A stretch of DNA of 64,000 nt from Xanthomonas codiaei (lineage in GTDB: Bacteria; Pseudomonadota; Gammaproteobacteria; Xanthomonadales; Xanthomonadaceae): positions 62,001 through 126,000 of the forward strand of contig NZ_MDEC01000013.1 in NCBI RefSeq assembly GCF_002939785.1, written 5' to 3'. This document shows, piece by piece, positions 33,506 through 42,511 of this stretch (position 1 is the first letter of the stretch; each line of letters opens with the position of its first letter). The notes below the pieces were generated by a model. It was given only the letters and a program-made list of their open reading frames with translations, was not told the DNA's origin and ran no database searches. Both the position numbers and the translations under genes were made by a program.

Positions 33506-34041
33506 GTCTTCCAGCCAACAAACTGGTGTTCGTGGGCGGCATGGGCGCCGGCAAGACCACCGCCGTGCGCGCCATCTCCGACGTGGAGCCGGTCAGCACC
33601 GAAATGCCGCTCAGCCAGGATGCCTACGGCGACAAGACCTACACCACGGTTGCGCTGGACTACAGCTCGATCGAACTGGAAGACGGCGAGCTGCTGCACG
33701 TCTACGGCGTGCCGGGGCAGAAATACCTGGATTTCATGTGGCCGCTGGTGTGCGACGGCGCGCTGGGGGTGATCGTGCTGGCCAATGCGCGCGACCCGCA
33801 GATGCCCGCAGCCACGTTGGCGCTGCTGCGCGAGTTCGCGCAGATCGCACCCGAGGCCAGCCTGGCGGTGGGCATCACCATGACCGACGAGGTCGAAGAC
33901 TTCCTGCTGCCGCCGTTTCGCGATGGCCTGGTCGCCGAAGGTTTCCGCATCCCGGTGATGCGCGTGGATGCGCGTTCGGCCACCCAGATCACCTTCCTGG
34001 TGAAGTCGCTGCTGTCCTACCGCTATACCTCGGCGGCCTGA
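33502..34041 (+). CDS. Conservon-type (CvnD/MglA-like) small GTPase
   Basis: A 179-residue Ras-like NTPase. The P loop is GGMGAGKT (12-19). The switch region carries DKTYTTVALDYSSIELEDG, and the G3 position reads YGVPGQKYLDFMW instead of DxxGQ, exactly the pattern of CvnD and COG2229 GTPases (FGTPGQ with FMW). The expected base-recognition motif N/TKxD is altered to TMTD (126-129), so nucleotide specificity may be relaxed. Start ATG overlaps the upstream stop by 4 nt (ATGA). With two roadblock proteins upstream it forms a signalling switch, perhaps for pole or motility control as with MglAB. Confidence 0.87.
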   Translation: MSLPANKLVFVGGMGAGKTTAVRAISDVEPVSTEMPLSQDAYGDKTYTTVALDYSSIELEDGELLHVYGVPGQKYLDFMWPLVCDGALGVIVLANARDPQMPAATLALLREFAQIAPEASLAVGITMTDEVEDFLLPPFRDGLVAEGFRIPVMRVDARSATQITFLVKSLLSYRYTSAA

Positions 34042-34518
34042 TTGGCTGCATGGCACGCGCGATGAGCGCACGACGATAAACAAGGAATCCGGTCACGACG
34101 GGCCTGAAAGGGCGTCACGCGGGGGATGCCGCCTCTAGGGTGGCGGCGACGCGTCCATCTTCCTTGAAGCCAGAAACGCGACTCAGTCGTGATACGAATG
34201 AGCGCTGCGTCTGACTTATTCAGTATGCCCAGTGCACAGAACTGCCGGCATCGGGACATTCCCGACAGCATGCAGGACATATCCGTGATATCGGGTCGGC
34301 AATAGCGACGTCGCAGGTCGTCGGTATCGGCACCTGCAGGGCCTGCGCCTGGCTGCAACCTGGCCGATCTCTGGCGCAGGCGCTGCGGTGCGCACGGCCG
34401 GTGCACCCAGATCAATGCCCTCGACCACGGCATGGTCGCCGCCGCTTGGAGCCGGCACGACGGTCGCCGCCACGTGGTTGGCTACTGATGGGTTGCCCCG
34501 ATCAGATAAAGTAGCGCG
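34042..34518. other. Gene-free stretch
   Basis: About 477 nt between the GTPase module and the thymidylate kinase-like gene. No convincing ORF, terminator or repeat was found. The last 30 nt should hold the kinase's promoter or leader. Confidence 0.4.
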
Positions 34519-35199
34519 ATGACAATCGAACTGAAGCCCGGCGGGCTATTGATCGCGATCGAAGGCATCGACGGCGCCGGCAAGACCACGCTGGCACGCA
34601 GCCTGGCAACCACCTTGCAGCAGGCCGGTGCGCGCGTGGTGTTGAGCAAGGAACCGACCAACGGTCCCTGGGGCACGCAGCTGCGCCAATCCGCCGCCAC
34701 CGGCCGCCTGAGCGCCGACCAGGAAGCCGACCTGCTGATCCGCGACCGCCACGAACATGTGGAGACCCTGATCGCCCCCGCGCTGGCACGCGGCGACATC
34801 GTGATCCTGGACCGCTACTTTCCTTCCATGGTCGCCTACCAGGGCGCCGCCGGGTTGCCGCTGGATGCGCTGCTGGAGCGCAACGCCTTCGCGCCGCGCC
34901 CGGACGTGCTGCTGCTGCTCGACCTGCCGCCACCCACCGGCCTGGCCCGCATCCGCGCCCGCGGCGATGCGCCCAACCATTTCGAAACCCAGGACAACCT
35001 GGAACGCTGCCGCGCGATCTTCAACGGCCTGCAGTTGCCGGGCAAACACCTGGTGGACGCCAGCGCCGACACCGATAGCGTGCTGCGCCGGGCATTGGCG
35101 ATCGTGGTCGCCGCCGCAGCCGAGCGCCTGCGCAGCGACGCGCACACCGACGCCGGCACGGCCGCATTGCAGTTGCTCTCGGGGGGCCGGCCGGCCTGA
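34519..35199 (+). CDS. Thymidylate kinase-like protein
   Basis: A 226-residue P-loop kinase of the dTMP-kinase family. The P loop is [11 protein letters not shown] (residues 15-25). [12 protein letters not shown] is the DR[YH] motif for phosphate handling, and the LID-like segment is [18 protein letters not shown]. The family converts dTMP to dTDP. In gammaproteobacteria the housekeeping tmk usually sits between yceG (mltG) and holB; neither is here, so this may be a second, specialised copy. The LID region differs from the E. coli type. Isolated gene; no neighbours point to a pathway. Confidence 0.82.
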   Translation: MTIELKPGGLLIAIEGIDGAGKTTLARSLATTLQQAGARVVLSKEPTNGPWGTQLRQSAATGRLSADQEADLLIRDRHEHVETLIAPALARGDIVILDRYFPSMVAYQGAAGLPLDALLERNAFAPRPDVLLLLDLPPPTGLARIRARGDAPNHFETQDNLERCRAIFNGLQLPGKHLVDASADTDSVLRRALAIVVAAAAERLRSDAHTDAGTAALQLLSGGRPA

Positions 35200-35589
35200 G
35201 CAACACAGCGCAGCGTCACCGCCTTTCGAGCGTGGTGGCGCGCAGGTGCACGCCCTATGTTCGGTGCACGATGACGCGATGACCCGCCGTGTGAGGCGCG
35301 CTGTTCGCTGACTGGAATGGCGATGTCCCCGCCTCGGCGATCGGCATTCCGTCCTTCTGCCTCCCGCCCCGCAGACGAGCAACCAAAAAGCATGGCCGTC
35401 CCTGCCTGCACTGATCGCGCGCACCATCGCAGGCATACACGCACATGCACACGCATATTCGCGGCTGCTTGATGCTGCCCCGCCGCGTCGCCTCATCCAG
35501 ACCGCCGGCAGAATGCCCGCTTCAACGCGACAAGCGTCGCATGCCGCACAGAACAGGCGGATCGGAGCACATCGAGACGGTCTGCAAGA
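35200..35589. other. Gene-free stretch before tRNA-Thr
   Basis: About 390 nt. Apart from scattered CACGCACATG-like repeats near 35435-35455 nothing is recognised. Confidence 0.4.
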
Positions 35590-35665
35590 TGGTGCCGGCA
35601 CCCGGATTCGAACTGGGGACCTACCGCTTACAAGGCGGTTGCTCTACCAACTGAGCTATGCCGGC
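35590..35665 (-). tRNA. tRNA-Thr, anticodon TGT
   Basis: A 76-nt cloverleaf including an encoded CCA end. The acceptor arm is GCCGGCA paired with TGCCGGC. The D loop contains AGCTCAGTTGGTAGAGC. The anticodon arm is ACCGC-CTTGTAA-GCGGT, giving anticodon TGT (reads ACA and related Thr codons). The T arm contains GTTCGAATC. Its 3' flank on the minus strand shows no clear U tract. Confidence 0.96.
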
Positions 35666-35697
35666 AAAGGCAGGCGCGTTGCGCGCCGGTACGCATT

Positions 35698-36543
35698 CTA
35701 GCGCAGCGCGGCGCAATCTAGCGACCGCTGGCGCGTTGCACCCGCGGCGCCCTGCAACGTCGCGGCCGCCAGCGTGCTGCGCACATCGACCCACCAGCGC
35801 GACTGACCGCTGCCGCTGGGCACCAGTTGCGCCGGAAACCCCGCGCTCACCAGGCTCGCCTGGCGCCGCTCGGCGCGCTCGCGGCTCTGGTATTGCCCCA
35901 GTGCAACGGTATTGCCCTCGCCTTGGGCGATCACGTAATAGTCGCCGATACCGGCGGCCGCAATCCGCTTGACCAGCGCCTGCGCCGCCGCGCGGTCGCC
36001 CACGTCGGGCAGCATCACGCGGAACGTGCTGACTCCGGCATCGGCGTCTTCGCGCACGCTGGCACGGCTCACCTGCCCGCGCAGGCGCGCCTGCGCGGCA
36101 TCGGCATCGCTGCGTGCCGTGTAGGGCCCGAGGCTGGCGCAGCGCTCGGGCGCAGCCGGTGGTGTCGGAGCGGCCGGCGCCGGTTTTGCATCGGCAGTGG
36201 CGACAGTGGCGGCAGGCGCGGACAGCGCGGGCTGCCCTGCCGGCCGGGAAGCAGTGTCGGCGCCTGGCTCCAACGATGCTGTCGCAGCAGCGGCCGCTGT
36301 CGCTGCGGCCGGCACGGGTGCCGGCGTCCTGGACGCTGGCACGACCCCAGCCTCCGGCTGCGCAGCGGCGGCCAGCGACGGTCGCGACGCCCCGGTCGCC
36401 AGCATCGGCAACACCTCCAGCCGCGCCACGCCGGTTGGCTGCGGCGGTGCGGTCGGCGGTGACGGCGGCGGCTGCATCGCCCACCACAACGCCACGCCGG
36501 CATTGAGGACGATCAGCACAACGATGAGCGCGCGTACGTACAT
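35698..36543 (-). CDS. SPOR-domain membrane protein
   Basis: 281 residues. A short cytoplasmic start (MYVRA) and one membrane helix (about 5-22) are followed by a long Pro/Ala-rich linker (about 24-130) and a C-terminal SPOR-like domain (about 130-255). That domain contains SLGPYTARSDADAAQARLRG, a middle strand FRVMLPDV, and YYVIAQGEGNTVALGQYQSR. SPOR domains bind denuded peptidoglycan at division sites. It is third in a minus-strand run birA-coaX-SPOR with a 9-nt gap to coaX, an order I recall as common in xanthomonads. Its exact division role is unknown. Confidence 0.87.
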   Translation of the reverse strand: MYVRALIVVLIVLNAGVALWWAMQPPPSPPTAPPQPTGVARLEVLPMLATGASRPSLAAAAQPEAGVVPASRTPAPVPAAATAAAAATASLEPGADTASRPAGQPALSAPAATVATADAKPAPAAPTPPAAPERCASLGPYTARSDADAAQARLRGQVSRASVREDADAGVSTFRVMLPDVGDRAAAQALVKRIAAAGIGDYYVIAQGEGNTVALGQYQSRERAERRQASLVSAGFPAQLVPSGSGQSRWWVDVRSTLAAATLQGAAGATRQRSLDCAALR

Positions 36544-36552
36544 GCCTGGATT

Positions 36553-37281
36553 CTAAGCGCAGGACGAATCGGTCGCCCAGGTCGCCAGGCCGTCCAGCAC
36601 CAGTGCGGCGCGGAAGCTGGCATCGGGCAACAACGGCAGCAATGGCGGTGCGCCACCGCCATGCAGCAGCAGTCGCACCGGCACGCCCAGGCTGCGTCGT
36701 GCGTGATGCAGGCTGCGCTCGATCAACGCCACTGCGGCGCCATCGCAGCCGGAGGTCAAGGCATCGTCGGTGTCGTTGGCCAGCTCGACATAGTCGCCAC
36801 CGCTGGCCGGCAGTTGTACCGCGCGCGCATGCAGCGCCTGCCGCATGGTGGTGGGCGAAGCGGCGATGCGACCGCCGTGGTGCTGGCCGTCGGCGCCGAG
36901 CACATCGATGGTCAGTGCAGTGCCCACTCCGGCCACCAGCACCGCTGCTTCGCCGCGCGCGCCCAGCAAGGCCAAAAACCGATCCACGCCAAACCGGCTG
37001 GGGTCGGCGTAGGCGATGCGGATGCCGGCGCAGTCGGCCACGGTGCGTGCGATGCGCACCTGCGCGAAACGCTCCTGCAGGCAGCCGATCATGCGCTGCG
37101 TCAATGCCGGCGCCGCCACGCTGGCCACGTAGGCAACGCGCCCGGACGGCAACGCCGCCAGCGCAGCCGCATCCATCGCTTCGGCACCATGCGCCCAGGC
37201 CTGCACCTCGCCCGCGCGGTTGCCGTGCAGCGGCGCGTACTTGAATCGCGAATTCCCCAGGTCGAACAACCACTCGCTCAT
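36553..37281 (-). CDS. coaX: Type III pantothenate kinase
   Basis: A 242-residue ASKHA-fold kinase for the first step of coenzyme A synthesis (pantothenate to 4'-phosphopantothenate). The N-terminal phosphate motif is DLGNSRFKY, with a central PSRFGVDRFLALLGARG segment (family PxxLGxDR) and VAGVGTALTIDVLGADGQHHGGRI. These are hallmarks of the K+-dependent, feedback-insensitive type III enzyme. It overlaps birA by 4 nt and is 9 nt upstream of the SPOR-domain gene, forming one operon. Confidence 0.95.
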   Translation of the reverse strand: MSEWLFDLGNSRFKYAPLHGNRAGEVQAWAHGAEAMDAAALAALPSGRVAYVASVAAPALTQRMIGCLQERFAQVRIARTVADCAGIRIAYADPSRFGVDRFLALLGARGEAAVLVAGVGTALTIDVLGADGQHHGGRIAASPTTMRQALHARAVQLPASGGDYVELANDTDDALTSGCDGAAVALIERSLHHARRSLGVPVRLLLHGGGAPPLLPLLPDASFRAALVLDGLATWATDSSCA

Positions 37282-38258
37282 GCAGGTCTCACGCTGACTT
37301 CTCCGGAGTGGAACAGCCGTTCGGTCTCACCCACCTGCACCCGCAAGGCGCCGTCGGCGGCCAGGCCGAGGGCGACGCCGTGGTGCAGGCTGCCGGCTTC
37401 TTCCACCTGCACGGTGCGGCCACGCAACACATCCAGCGCCGCATAACGGGCCAGGAACGCGGTCAACCCCTGCGCTTCGAACAGGTCCAGCGCCGGCAGC
37501 AACGCCGACAGCACCGCGGCCACCACCGTATCGCGCGTCACTGCGCGGCCGGCCAGGGTATCCAGGTCCACCCACGGTTGGTCGATGCTGGCTGCGGCCG
37601 CAGGCGGCATATGCACGTTCAAGCCCAGGCCGATCACGGCGCGCGCGTTACCCGCCATCTCCCCGCCGCCCTCGATCAGCAGCCCGCCCAGCTTGCGCTG
37701 GCGCGCCAGCAGATCGTTGGGCCACTTCAGGCCGACATCGGCGAACCCGCAGCCGCGCAGGGCCTCGGCGACCGCCACGCCAACAGCCAGGCTCAGACCG
37801 GCCAGCTGCCCCAGGCCACCGCTGAAACGGCGCGAGGCCGACAGGTAAACATGCGCGCCCAGTGGCGAGGTCCACTGCCGGCCGCGGCGGCCGCGCCCGC
37901 CGGTCTGGCGCTCGGCCAGCAGCACTTCCACGCCCCGCTCCGGTGGCGGGCGCGCCAGCAGGCTGGTATTGGTGGATTCCAGCGTCCAGGCCACGTCCAG
38001 CCCCGCCAGCCCGGCGGCGGCGTCAGCGCTCATGGCGGCACGGATGCGGGCAGCGTCCAGCAGGTCCAGGGGGGCAGCCAGCCGATAACCATCGCCGGCG
38101 CGTCCTTCGATCGCGACGCCTGCGGCGCGCAGATTCTGAATGCGCTTCCACACCGCAGCGCGGGTCAACCCCGCATCACGCGCCAGCGCATCGCCGGACA
38201 GCCGGCCGCTCGCAAGTTTGGCCAGCAACGCGCGGTCGTCCACGGCAACGGTTCCCAA
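37278..38258 (-). CDS. birA: Biotin protein ligase / biotin repressor
   Basis: 326 residues. An N-terminal winged helix (about 10-65, LSGDALARDAGLTRAAVWKRI, then GDGYRLA) precedes the ligase domain. The latter has the ATP/biotin-binding loop GRGRRGRQW (about residues 121-129), KWPNDLL and GLLIEGG, and ends in an SH3-like C-terminal domain. It therefore both biotinylates acetyl-CoA carboxylase carrier protein and may repress biotin genes. It is the first gene of the birA-coaX-SPOR operon; the start codon lies 75 nt from the divergent small secreted-protein gene. Confidence 0.95.
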   Translation of the reverse strand: MGTVAVDDRALLAKLASGRLSGDALARDAGLTRAAVWKRIQNLRAAGVAIEGRAGDGYRLAAPLDLLDAARIRAAMSADAAAGLAGLDVAWTLESTNTSLLARPPPERGVEVLLAERQTGGRGRRGRQWTSPLGAHVYLSASRRFSGGLGQLAGLSLAVGVAVAEALRGCGFADVGLKWPNDLLARQRKLGGLLIEGGGEMAGNARAVIGLGLNVHMPPAAAASIDQPWVDLDTLAGRAVTRDTVVAAVLSALLPALDLFEAQGLTAFLARYAALDVLRGRTVQVEEAGSLHHGVALGLAADGALRVQVGETERLFHSGEVSVRPA

Positions 38259-38372
38259 ATCGATCCATGAAAGTATGCGCCATGGCTTCCCGGCCGCCCA
38301 GCGCGGCTTGCGTGAGGGAGTGAAAACCGCGTTATGATCGGCGACTTACGCCGCTTGCCCTGGATGTGGACG

Positions 38373-38651
38373 ATGCGCCGACTCACGGTTTGCCTGCTTC
38401 TGTTGTTGGCTCCGCTTGCCGCACTGGCATCGGACCAGTTGACCGACGGCGATCATGACAGCTGCGTCAGCTCCAACTCGGCCGCACGTGGCAGAACGCC
38501 CAACGGCGAACCGGCCGCACCGGCGCGCATGCCCCCGCAGCACAAGCCCGCACCTGCCACCGGCGGTGGTGGCAGCGATGGCGACGGCCTGTTCCCGCGC
38601 ATGCGCACGATGCCGCGCTGGCATAGCTTCCTGCCGGGCATGTTCCGCTGA
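38373..38651 (+). CDS. Small secreted hypothetical protein
   Basis: 92 residues from ATG 38373 (MRRLTVCLL); a longer in-frame start at 38334 is possible. A clear Sec signal (residues 1-19, LLLLLAPLAALAS) is followed by a short polar, Pro/Gly-rich, Cys-poor mature peptide with a GGGGSDGDG linker. I do not recognise the family. The next gene (MtfA-like peptidase) starts about 10 nt downstream, so co-transcription is likely. Translation is probably weak, since only a faint GGA sits upstream. Confidence 0.65.
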   Translation: MRRLTVCLLLLLAPLAALASDQLTDGDHDSCVSSNSAARGRTPNGEPAAPARMPPQHKPAPATGGGGSDGDGLFPRMRTMPRWHSFLPGMFR

Positions 38652-38662
38652 TCCAGTGGGTG

Positions 38663-39415
38663 ATGCGCTGGCTGCGCCGGCCGCCGCTGGAGATTCCCGA
38701 CGCGTTGTGGAACCCGGTACGCAGCGAGTGCGCCTGGGTGGCCGCACTGGACCCGCTGCGTCAGCAACGCCTGCGTGCACTGACTGCGCAGTTCCTGCAC
38801 CAGAAAACCATTTCGCCGGTCGATGGCCTGCAGCTGCAGCCACAGGATCAGGTCGTGCTGGCCGCCACCTGCTGCCTGCCGCTGCTGGAATTCGGCGCGG
38901 CCGGGTGGCGTGGCTGGTCGCAGCTGATCGTCTATCCCGATGCCTTCCGCGTCCAGCGCACCCACATGGATGCGGCCGGCGTCATGCATGCCTGGAACGA
39001 CGACCTGATTGGCGAGGCCTGGGAACAGGGGCCACTGATCGTCAGCTGGGCCGACGTACAGGCAGACCTGCGCGACCCGTGCGCCGGCTTCAACGTGATC
39101 GTGCATGAGATGGCGCACAAGCTCGATGCCCTGGATGGCGCACTCGATGGCACCCCGCCCCTGCCGCGCGAGATGCAGCGCCGCTGGGCGCGCGACTTCC
39201 AGCAGGCCTTCGACGCGTTCTGCCAGCGTGTGGATGCCGGCGAAGACACCGAGATCGACCCGTACGCTGCCGAAGCGCCGGAGGAATTCTTCGCGGTCGT
39301 CAGCGAATACCACTTCTCCGCACCGCAGATACTGCAACGGGTGATGCCGGCCGTGGCCGCACATCTGGTCGGCGTGTATGGGCCCTCGCCGTTCGCGGCG
39401 CAACCACGGCAGTGA
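38663..39415 (+). CDS. MtfA-family zinc peptidase (M90)
   Basis: A 250-residue cytosolic metallopeptidase. The zinc motif HEMAHKLD (His148, Glu149, His152) is followed at about 60 residues by EEFFAVVSEYHF, the MtfA C-terminal ligand region. The N-terminal RQRLRALTAQFLHQKTI and WRGWSQLIVYPDAF are also family-typical. In E. coli MtfA binds the glucose repressor Mlc and so affects ptsG expression; whether Mlc exists here is unknown. GTG 38660 and ATG 38663 are adjacent possible starts. It is convergent with the DUF1501 gene. Confidence 0.92.
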   Translation: MRWLRRPPLEIPDALWNPVRSECAWVAALDPLRQQRLRALTAQFLHQKTISPVDGLQLQPQDQVVLAATCCLPLLEFGAAGWRGWSQLIVYPDAFRVQRTHMDAAGVMHAWNDDLIGEAWEQGPLIVSWADVQADLRDPCAGFNVIVHEMAHKLDALDGALDGTPPLPREMQRRWARDFQQAFDAFCQRVDAGEDTEIDPYAAEAPEEFFAVVSEYHFSAPQILQRVMPAVAAHLVGVYGPSPFAAQPRQ

Positions 39416-39577
39416 GGCCACCACGCGGTGGCTTTGCATGGGTGCGGCAGTTTGGCGCTTGAATGCGCATGACCGTCAGATGGTGAGCGCGGCCCGGCGC
39501 CGCCGCACTGCGTACTGCACACCGATTCCAACACTGCCTGGCGTACCCAGCGGTCCTGGCATCGGCGGTCCGCGCGC

Positions 39578-40762
39578 CTACACCAACCCCAGGTCCCGTG
39601 GCATCGCGCCCGGGAACACACGTTCCAGCTGCGTCGGCGACAGCCCCCACAGCCGCTGCAGCACGCCGCCGAACAGGCTGCGGTAATTGGTCAGCACCGG
39701 ATAATCGCGATTCTGCAGCAACTGCGCCTGTTCCACCGCAACCTGTTCGCCCGCGATGCGACCGCCGTGCACGCCGCCGCCCAACACCCAGTAGGTGGTG
39801 CCATGGCCATGGTCGGTACCCTTGCTGCCGTTCTCGCGGAAGGTGCGCCCGAACTCGGAAATCACCACTACCACGGTGTCGTTCCAGGCCGGACCCAGGG
39901 CGTCGGCGTAAGCGGCCAGTCCTTGCCCGAGGTTGCGCAGATTGTTGGCCAAACCGCCTGCGACACTGCCCTGGTTGGCATGCGTATCCCAGCCGCCGAC
40001 ATCGACGAATCCCAGGCGATAGCGCTCGCGCATCAAGGTGGCCATGCGTCGGGTTTCATCGGCGAATGTGCGCGCGCTGGCGGCGCCGCGCCCGGCCTGC
40101 TCCATCTCCTCGCGCAGCTGCGCGGTGACCTGCTGGCGCAAAGCCAGCCCGTCGCGTGCCGCGGCCGCCAACGGCGTGCTGTCGTACATCTGCGACAGGA
40201 TCTGCGCCTGGCGCGCATCCAGCCCGCCCTTGCCGATACCCCTCAACGACACGTTGGGCAGATCGCCGCCGCCCTGGAAGGTCAACGGCAGCGAATCGGT
40301 GAAGGCAATCGCCGGCACGCCACTGAGCACGCCCGACAGGCGCGCCATGAAACCGGAACGGTAATCGCGGCGCTTGCCGGCCTGGCCGGATTCGATATCG
40401 TCCTGGGTTTCGAAATGGCTGCGCGAGGTGTCGTCGGTGCCGGCGAACGGCACGAACGCCAGTTGCCTGCGCTGCCACAGCGGCAGCAAGGCATCGCGCA
40501 GCACCGGGCTCAGACCCCACTGCGGATCCAGCGCGATGGCGCTGTCGGGGTTGGCCGGATCCGGCCGTGCGATCGCCAGCGTGGGCCGCGACTGGTAATA
40601 AAAATCGCTGGCGTACGGCACCAGCAGGTTATTGCTGTCGTAGCCGCCACGCAGGAACACCACCAGCAGGCGCGCACTGTCGCGCGGGGCGGCAAACAGG
40701 CGGCCTGTCCACGGCAGGCTCGCGGCGGCAGCAGAGGCAAGCAGAAATCGACGACGTTGCAT
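39578..40762 (-). CDS. DUF1501 secreted protein, Tat substrate
   Basis: 394 residues from ATG 40762, preceded by AGGAGAAC. A twin-arginine signal (MQRRRFLLASAAAASL) targets it to the periplasm folded. The body carries LLVVFLRGGYDSNNLLVP near the N-terminus and DTVVVVISEFGRTFREN near the middle-to-end. These are the DUF1501 signatures and are related to the alkaline phosphatase/sulfatase-like fold. Its partner DUF1800 gene lies 41 nt upstream, a pairing conserved in many bacteria. Function unknown; often found among secreted proteins of polymer degraders. Confidence 0.92.
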   Translation of the reverse strand: MQRRRFLLASAAAASLPWTGRLFAAPRDSARLLVVFLRGGYDSNNLLVPYASDFYYQSRPTLAIARPDPANPDSAIALDPQWGLSPVLRDALLPLWQRRQLAFVPFAGTDDTSRSHFETQDDIESGQAGKRRDYRSGFMARLSGVLSGVPAIAFTDSLPLTFQGGGDLPNVSLRGIGKGGLDARQAQILSQMYDSTPLAAAARDGLALRQQVTAQLREEMEQAGRGAASARTFADETRRMATLMRERYRLGFVDVGGWDTHANQGSVAGGLANNLRNLGQGLAAYADALGPAWNDTVVVVISEFGRTFRENGSKGTDHGHGTTYWVLGGGVHGGRIAGEQVAVEQAQLLQNRDYPVLTNYRSLFGGVLQRLWGLSPTQLERVFPGAMPRDLGLV

Positions 40763-40803
40763 GGAGGTTCTCCTGCGGCGATGACCACATCGCCTGCGGT
40801 GAA

Positions 40804-42390
40804 TCAGCGATAGTTGAAATCCGGCGAAGACAACAGGAAGCCGTTCCACTCCGTCGGCGAGCGCGCCTGCTCCAGTGCCTGGCGCGTTGCCGCCGACAAC
40901 GACGGTGCCAACCAGCGATACGACGCGCGCGTATCGATCTGCGTCAGCGCGGGAATCGGCGTATCGCTATCGCCATCGCGCCGGAACAACTGCTTGGGCC
41001 CACTGCCCAGCGAGCGCGCCACCTCGAACCGGCGTGCCAGTTGCCCGGAGCTGGTCCAGGCCTGCGATTGCAGCGACCATCCATCCGGTGTGATGCGGCC
41101 GAACAACGGCTCGCCCAGTTGCTGCACCCAGCTGGCCATCGGGGCGGCATTGATCACCGGCTGGTCCTCGTAGGCCAGCCGCATCGCCGACACCACGAAA
41201 CGGTTCGGGTCCTTGAACTTGCGCGGTTGCGCCTGTGCGAATTCCGCAGAACCCAGCATGGTCTGCATGACCTTGGCGATATCGCCATCGCTGCGCTGGA
41301 ACGTGCTGGCCATGCGCGCGACCAGTGCGGCCGGTGGCGTATCGCTGACGAAATACTCGGCCAGGCGCTGCGAGACGAAACGCGCGCAGGCCGGCTGGCG
41401 CACCAGCAGGCGCACGGCCTGCTCGATCTCATCCAGCCCGCCACCGGCGATGCGCTGGCCCAGCAGCAGCTTGTCGCCGGGCTGATGGCGCGCCGGATTG
41501 AATTCGAACAACCCCTTGCGCACCACCGGCGGCTGACCGGACTTGGTCGGCGGCAGCGGCGGCGCGCCCTCTGCCTTGATCGGCACCAGGCCAGCGCCGG
41601 TGAGGATCAAGGCCAGCTGCTGCACGTCCTGCTGGCTGTAGCCGCCATGCACGCCCAGCGTGTGCAGCTCCATCAGCTCGCGCGCGTAGTTCTCGTTGAC
41701 CTTGCCCTTGGCGTTCTTGGCATTGTCCAGATACTCCAGCATTGCCGGGCTTTCCAGCGTGGCCATCACCAGATCGGCGAACTTGCCGGTGGCGTTGGGG
41801 CGGATCGCGTTTTCCATGTAATCGGCCGCCATCCACTTCACCCGGCCCTTGTCGGCATACACGCTGAAATGATTGAGCCAGAACCACACCAGCTGTTGAC
41901 GCAGTTGATCCGGCGCGTACACGGCACGCAACAGCTGGGCCTGGCGCGCCTGGGTGAGCATCTGCCCGCCGCGTGCCTGCCAGTCCTTGCGCAGGGCGAG
42001 CTTTTCGTCGCCATCGGGCATGCCCTGGAGGCGGATCTTGTCGGCCTCGTACTGGGTCAGCAGGGTCACCAGGGGCGTATGCAGCGCATCGAAACGCTGC
42101 AGCTGCGCGCGGATGGGCGCCGGCAGCACGGCATCGTCGCTGGGCTGCAACAGCAGCGTGGCGTAGCGCGTGGGGCCGAGCCGCCGCAACTGGGTTGCGC
42201 TCTCGCCGTCCACACCGTAGGTGGCGCGCTGCAACCAGCGCGTCTGCGTTGCCGTCAGCGGCGGTTCGGCCGCGTGTCCGACGATGGCGCAACAACAACT
42301 GGCAACCAGCAACGGGATGCGCCAGCGTCGGCGGCGCACGCCCGCGCAGCGCGTGCCCACGCCAGCTACCTGTACAACGCGCTTGAACAT
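40804..42390 (-). CDS. DUF1800 secreted protein
   Basis: 528 residues from ATG 42390 (MFKRVVQ), with GGAGAG at suitable spacing; the frame extends to 42468. A basic start and hydrophobic segment (RRRWRIPLLVASCCCAIVG) serve as signal peptide or anchor. The family signature is visible: LTATQTRWLQRATYG, LVWFWLNHFSVYADKGRVKW, LDNAKNAKGKVNENYARELMELHTLG, and a C-terminal MRLAYEDQPV / WVQQLGEPLFG region. Function unknown. It is co-transcribed with DUF1501 41 nt downstream; the two likely act together outside the cytoplasm. Confidence 0.93.
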   Translation of the reverse strand: MFKRVVQVAGVGTRCAGVRRRRWRIPLLVASCCCAIVGHAAEPPLTATQTRWLQRATYGVDGESATQLRRLGPTRYATLLLQPSDDAVLPAPIRAQLQRFDALHTPLVTLLTQYEADKIRLQGMPDGDEKLALRKDWQARGGQMLTQARQAQLLRAVYAPDQLRQQLVWFWLNHFSVYADKGRVKWMAADYMENAIRPNATGKFADLVMATLESPAMLEYLDNAKNAKGKVNENYARELMELHTLGVHGGYSQQDVQQLALILTGAGLVPIKAEGAPPLPPTKSGQPPVVRKGLFEFNPARHQPGDKLLLGQRIAGGGLDEIEQAVRLLVRQPACARFVSQRLAEYFVSDTPPAALVARMASTFQRSDGDIAKVMQTMLGSAEFAQAQPRKFKDPNRFVVSAMRLAYEDQPVINAAPMASWVQQLGEPLFGRITPDGWSLQSQAWTSSGQLARRFEVARSLGSGPKQLFRRDGDSDTPIPALTQIDTRASYRWLAPSLSAATRQALEQARSPTEWNGFLLSSPDFNYR

Positions 42391-42511
42391 GCGGCTCTCC
42401 ATCGCGACTGCCTGCAACCGGGCCAGTATGGTCAAGCCAACGCGCGAGGCGTTAAACGGTTGTCGCAACCTCGGCCGCCATTGCCGAAGAGTTCATCGCG
42501 CCCGTCCGGGC

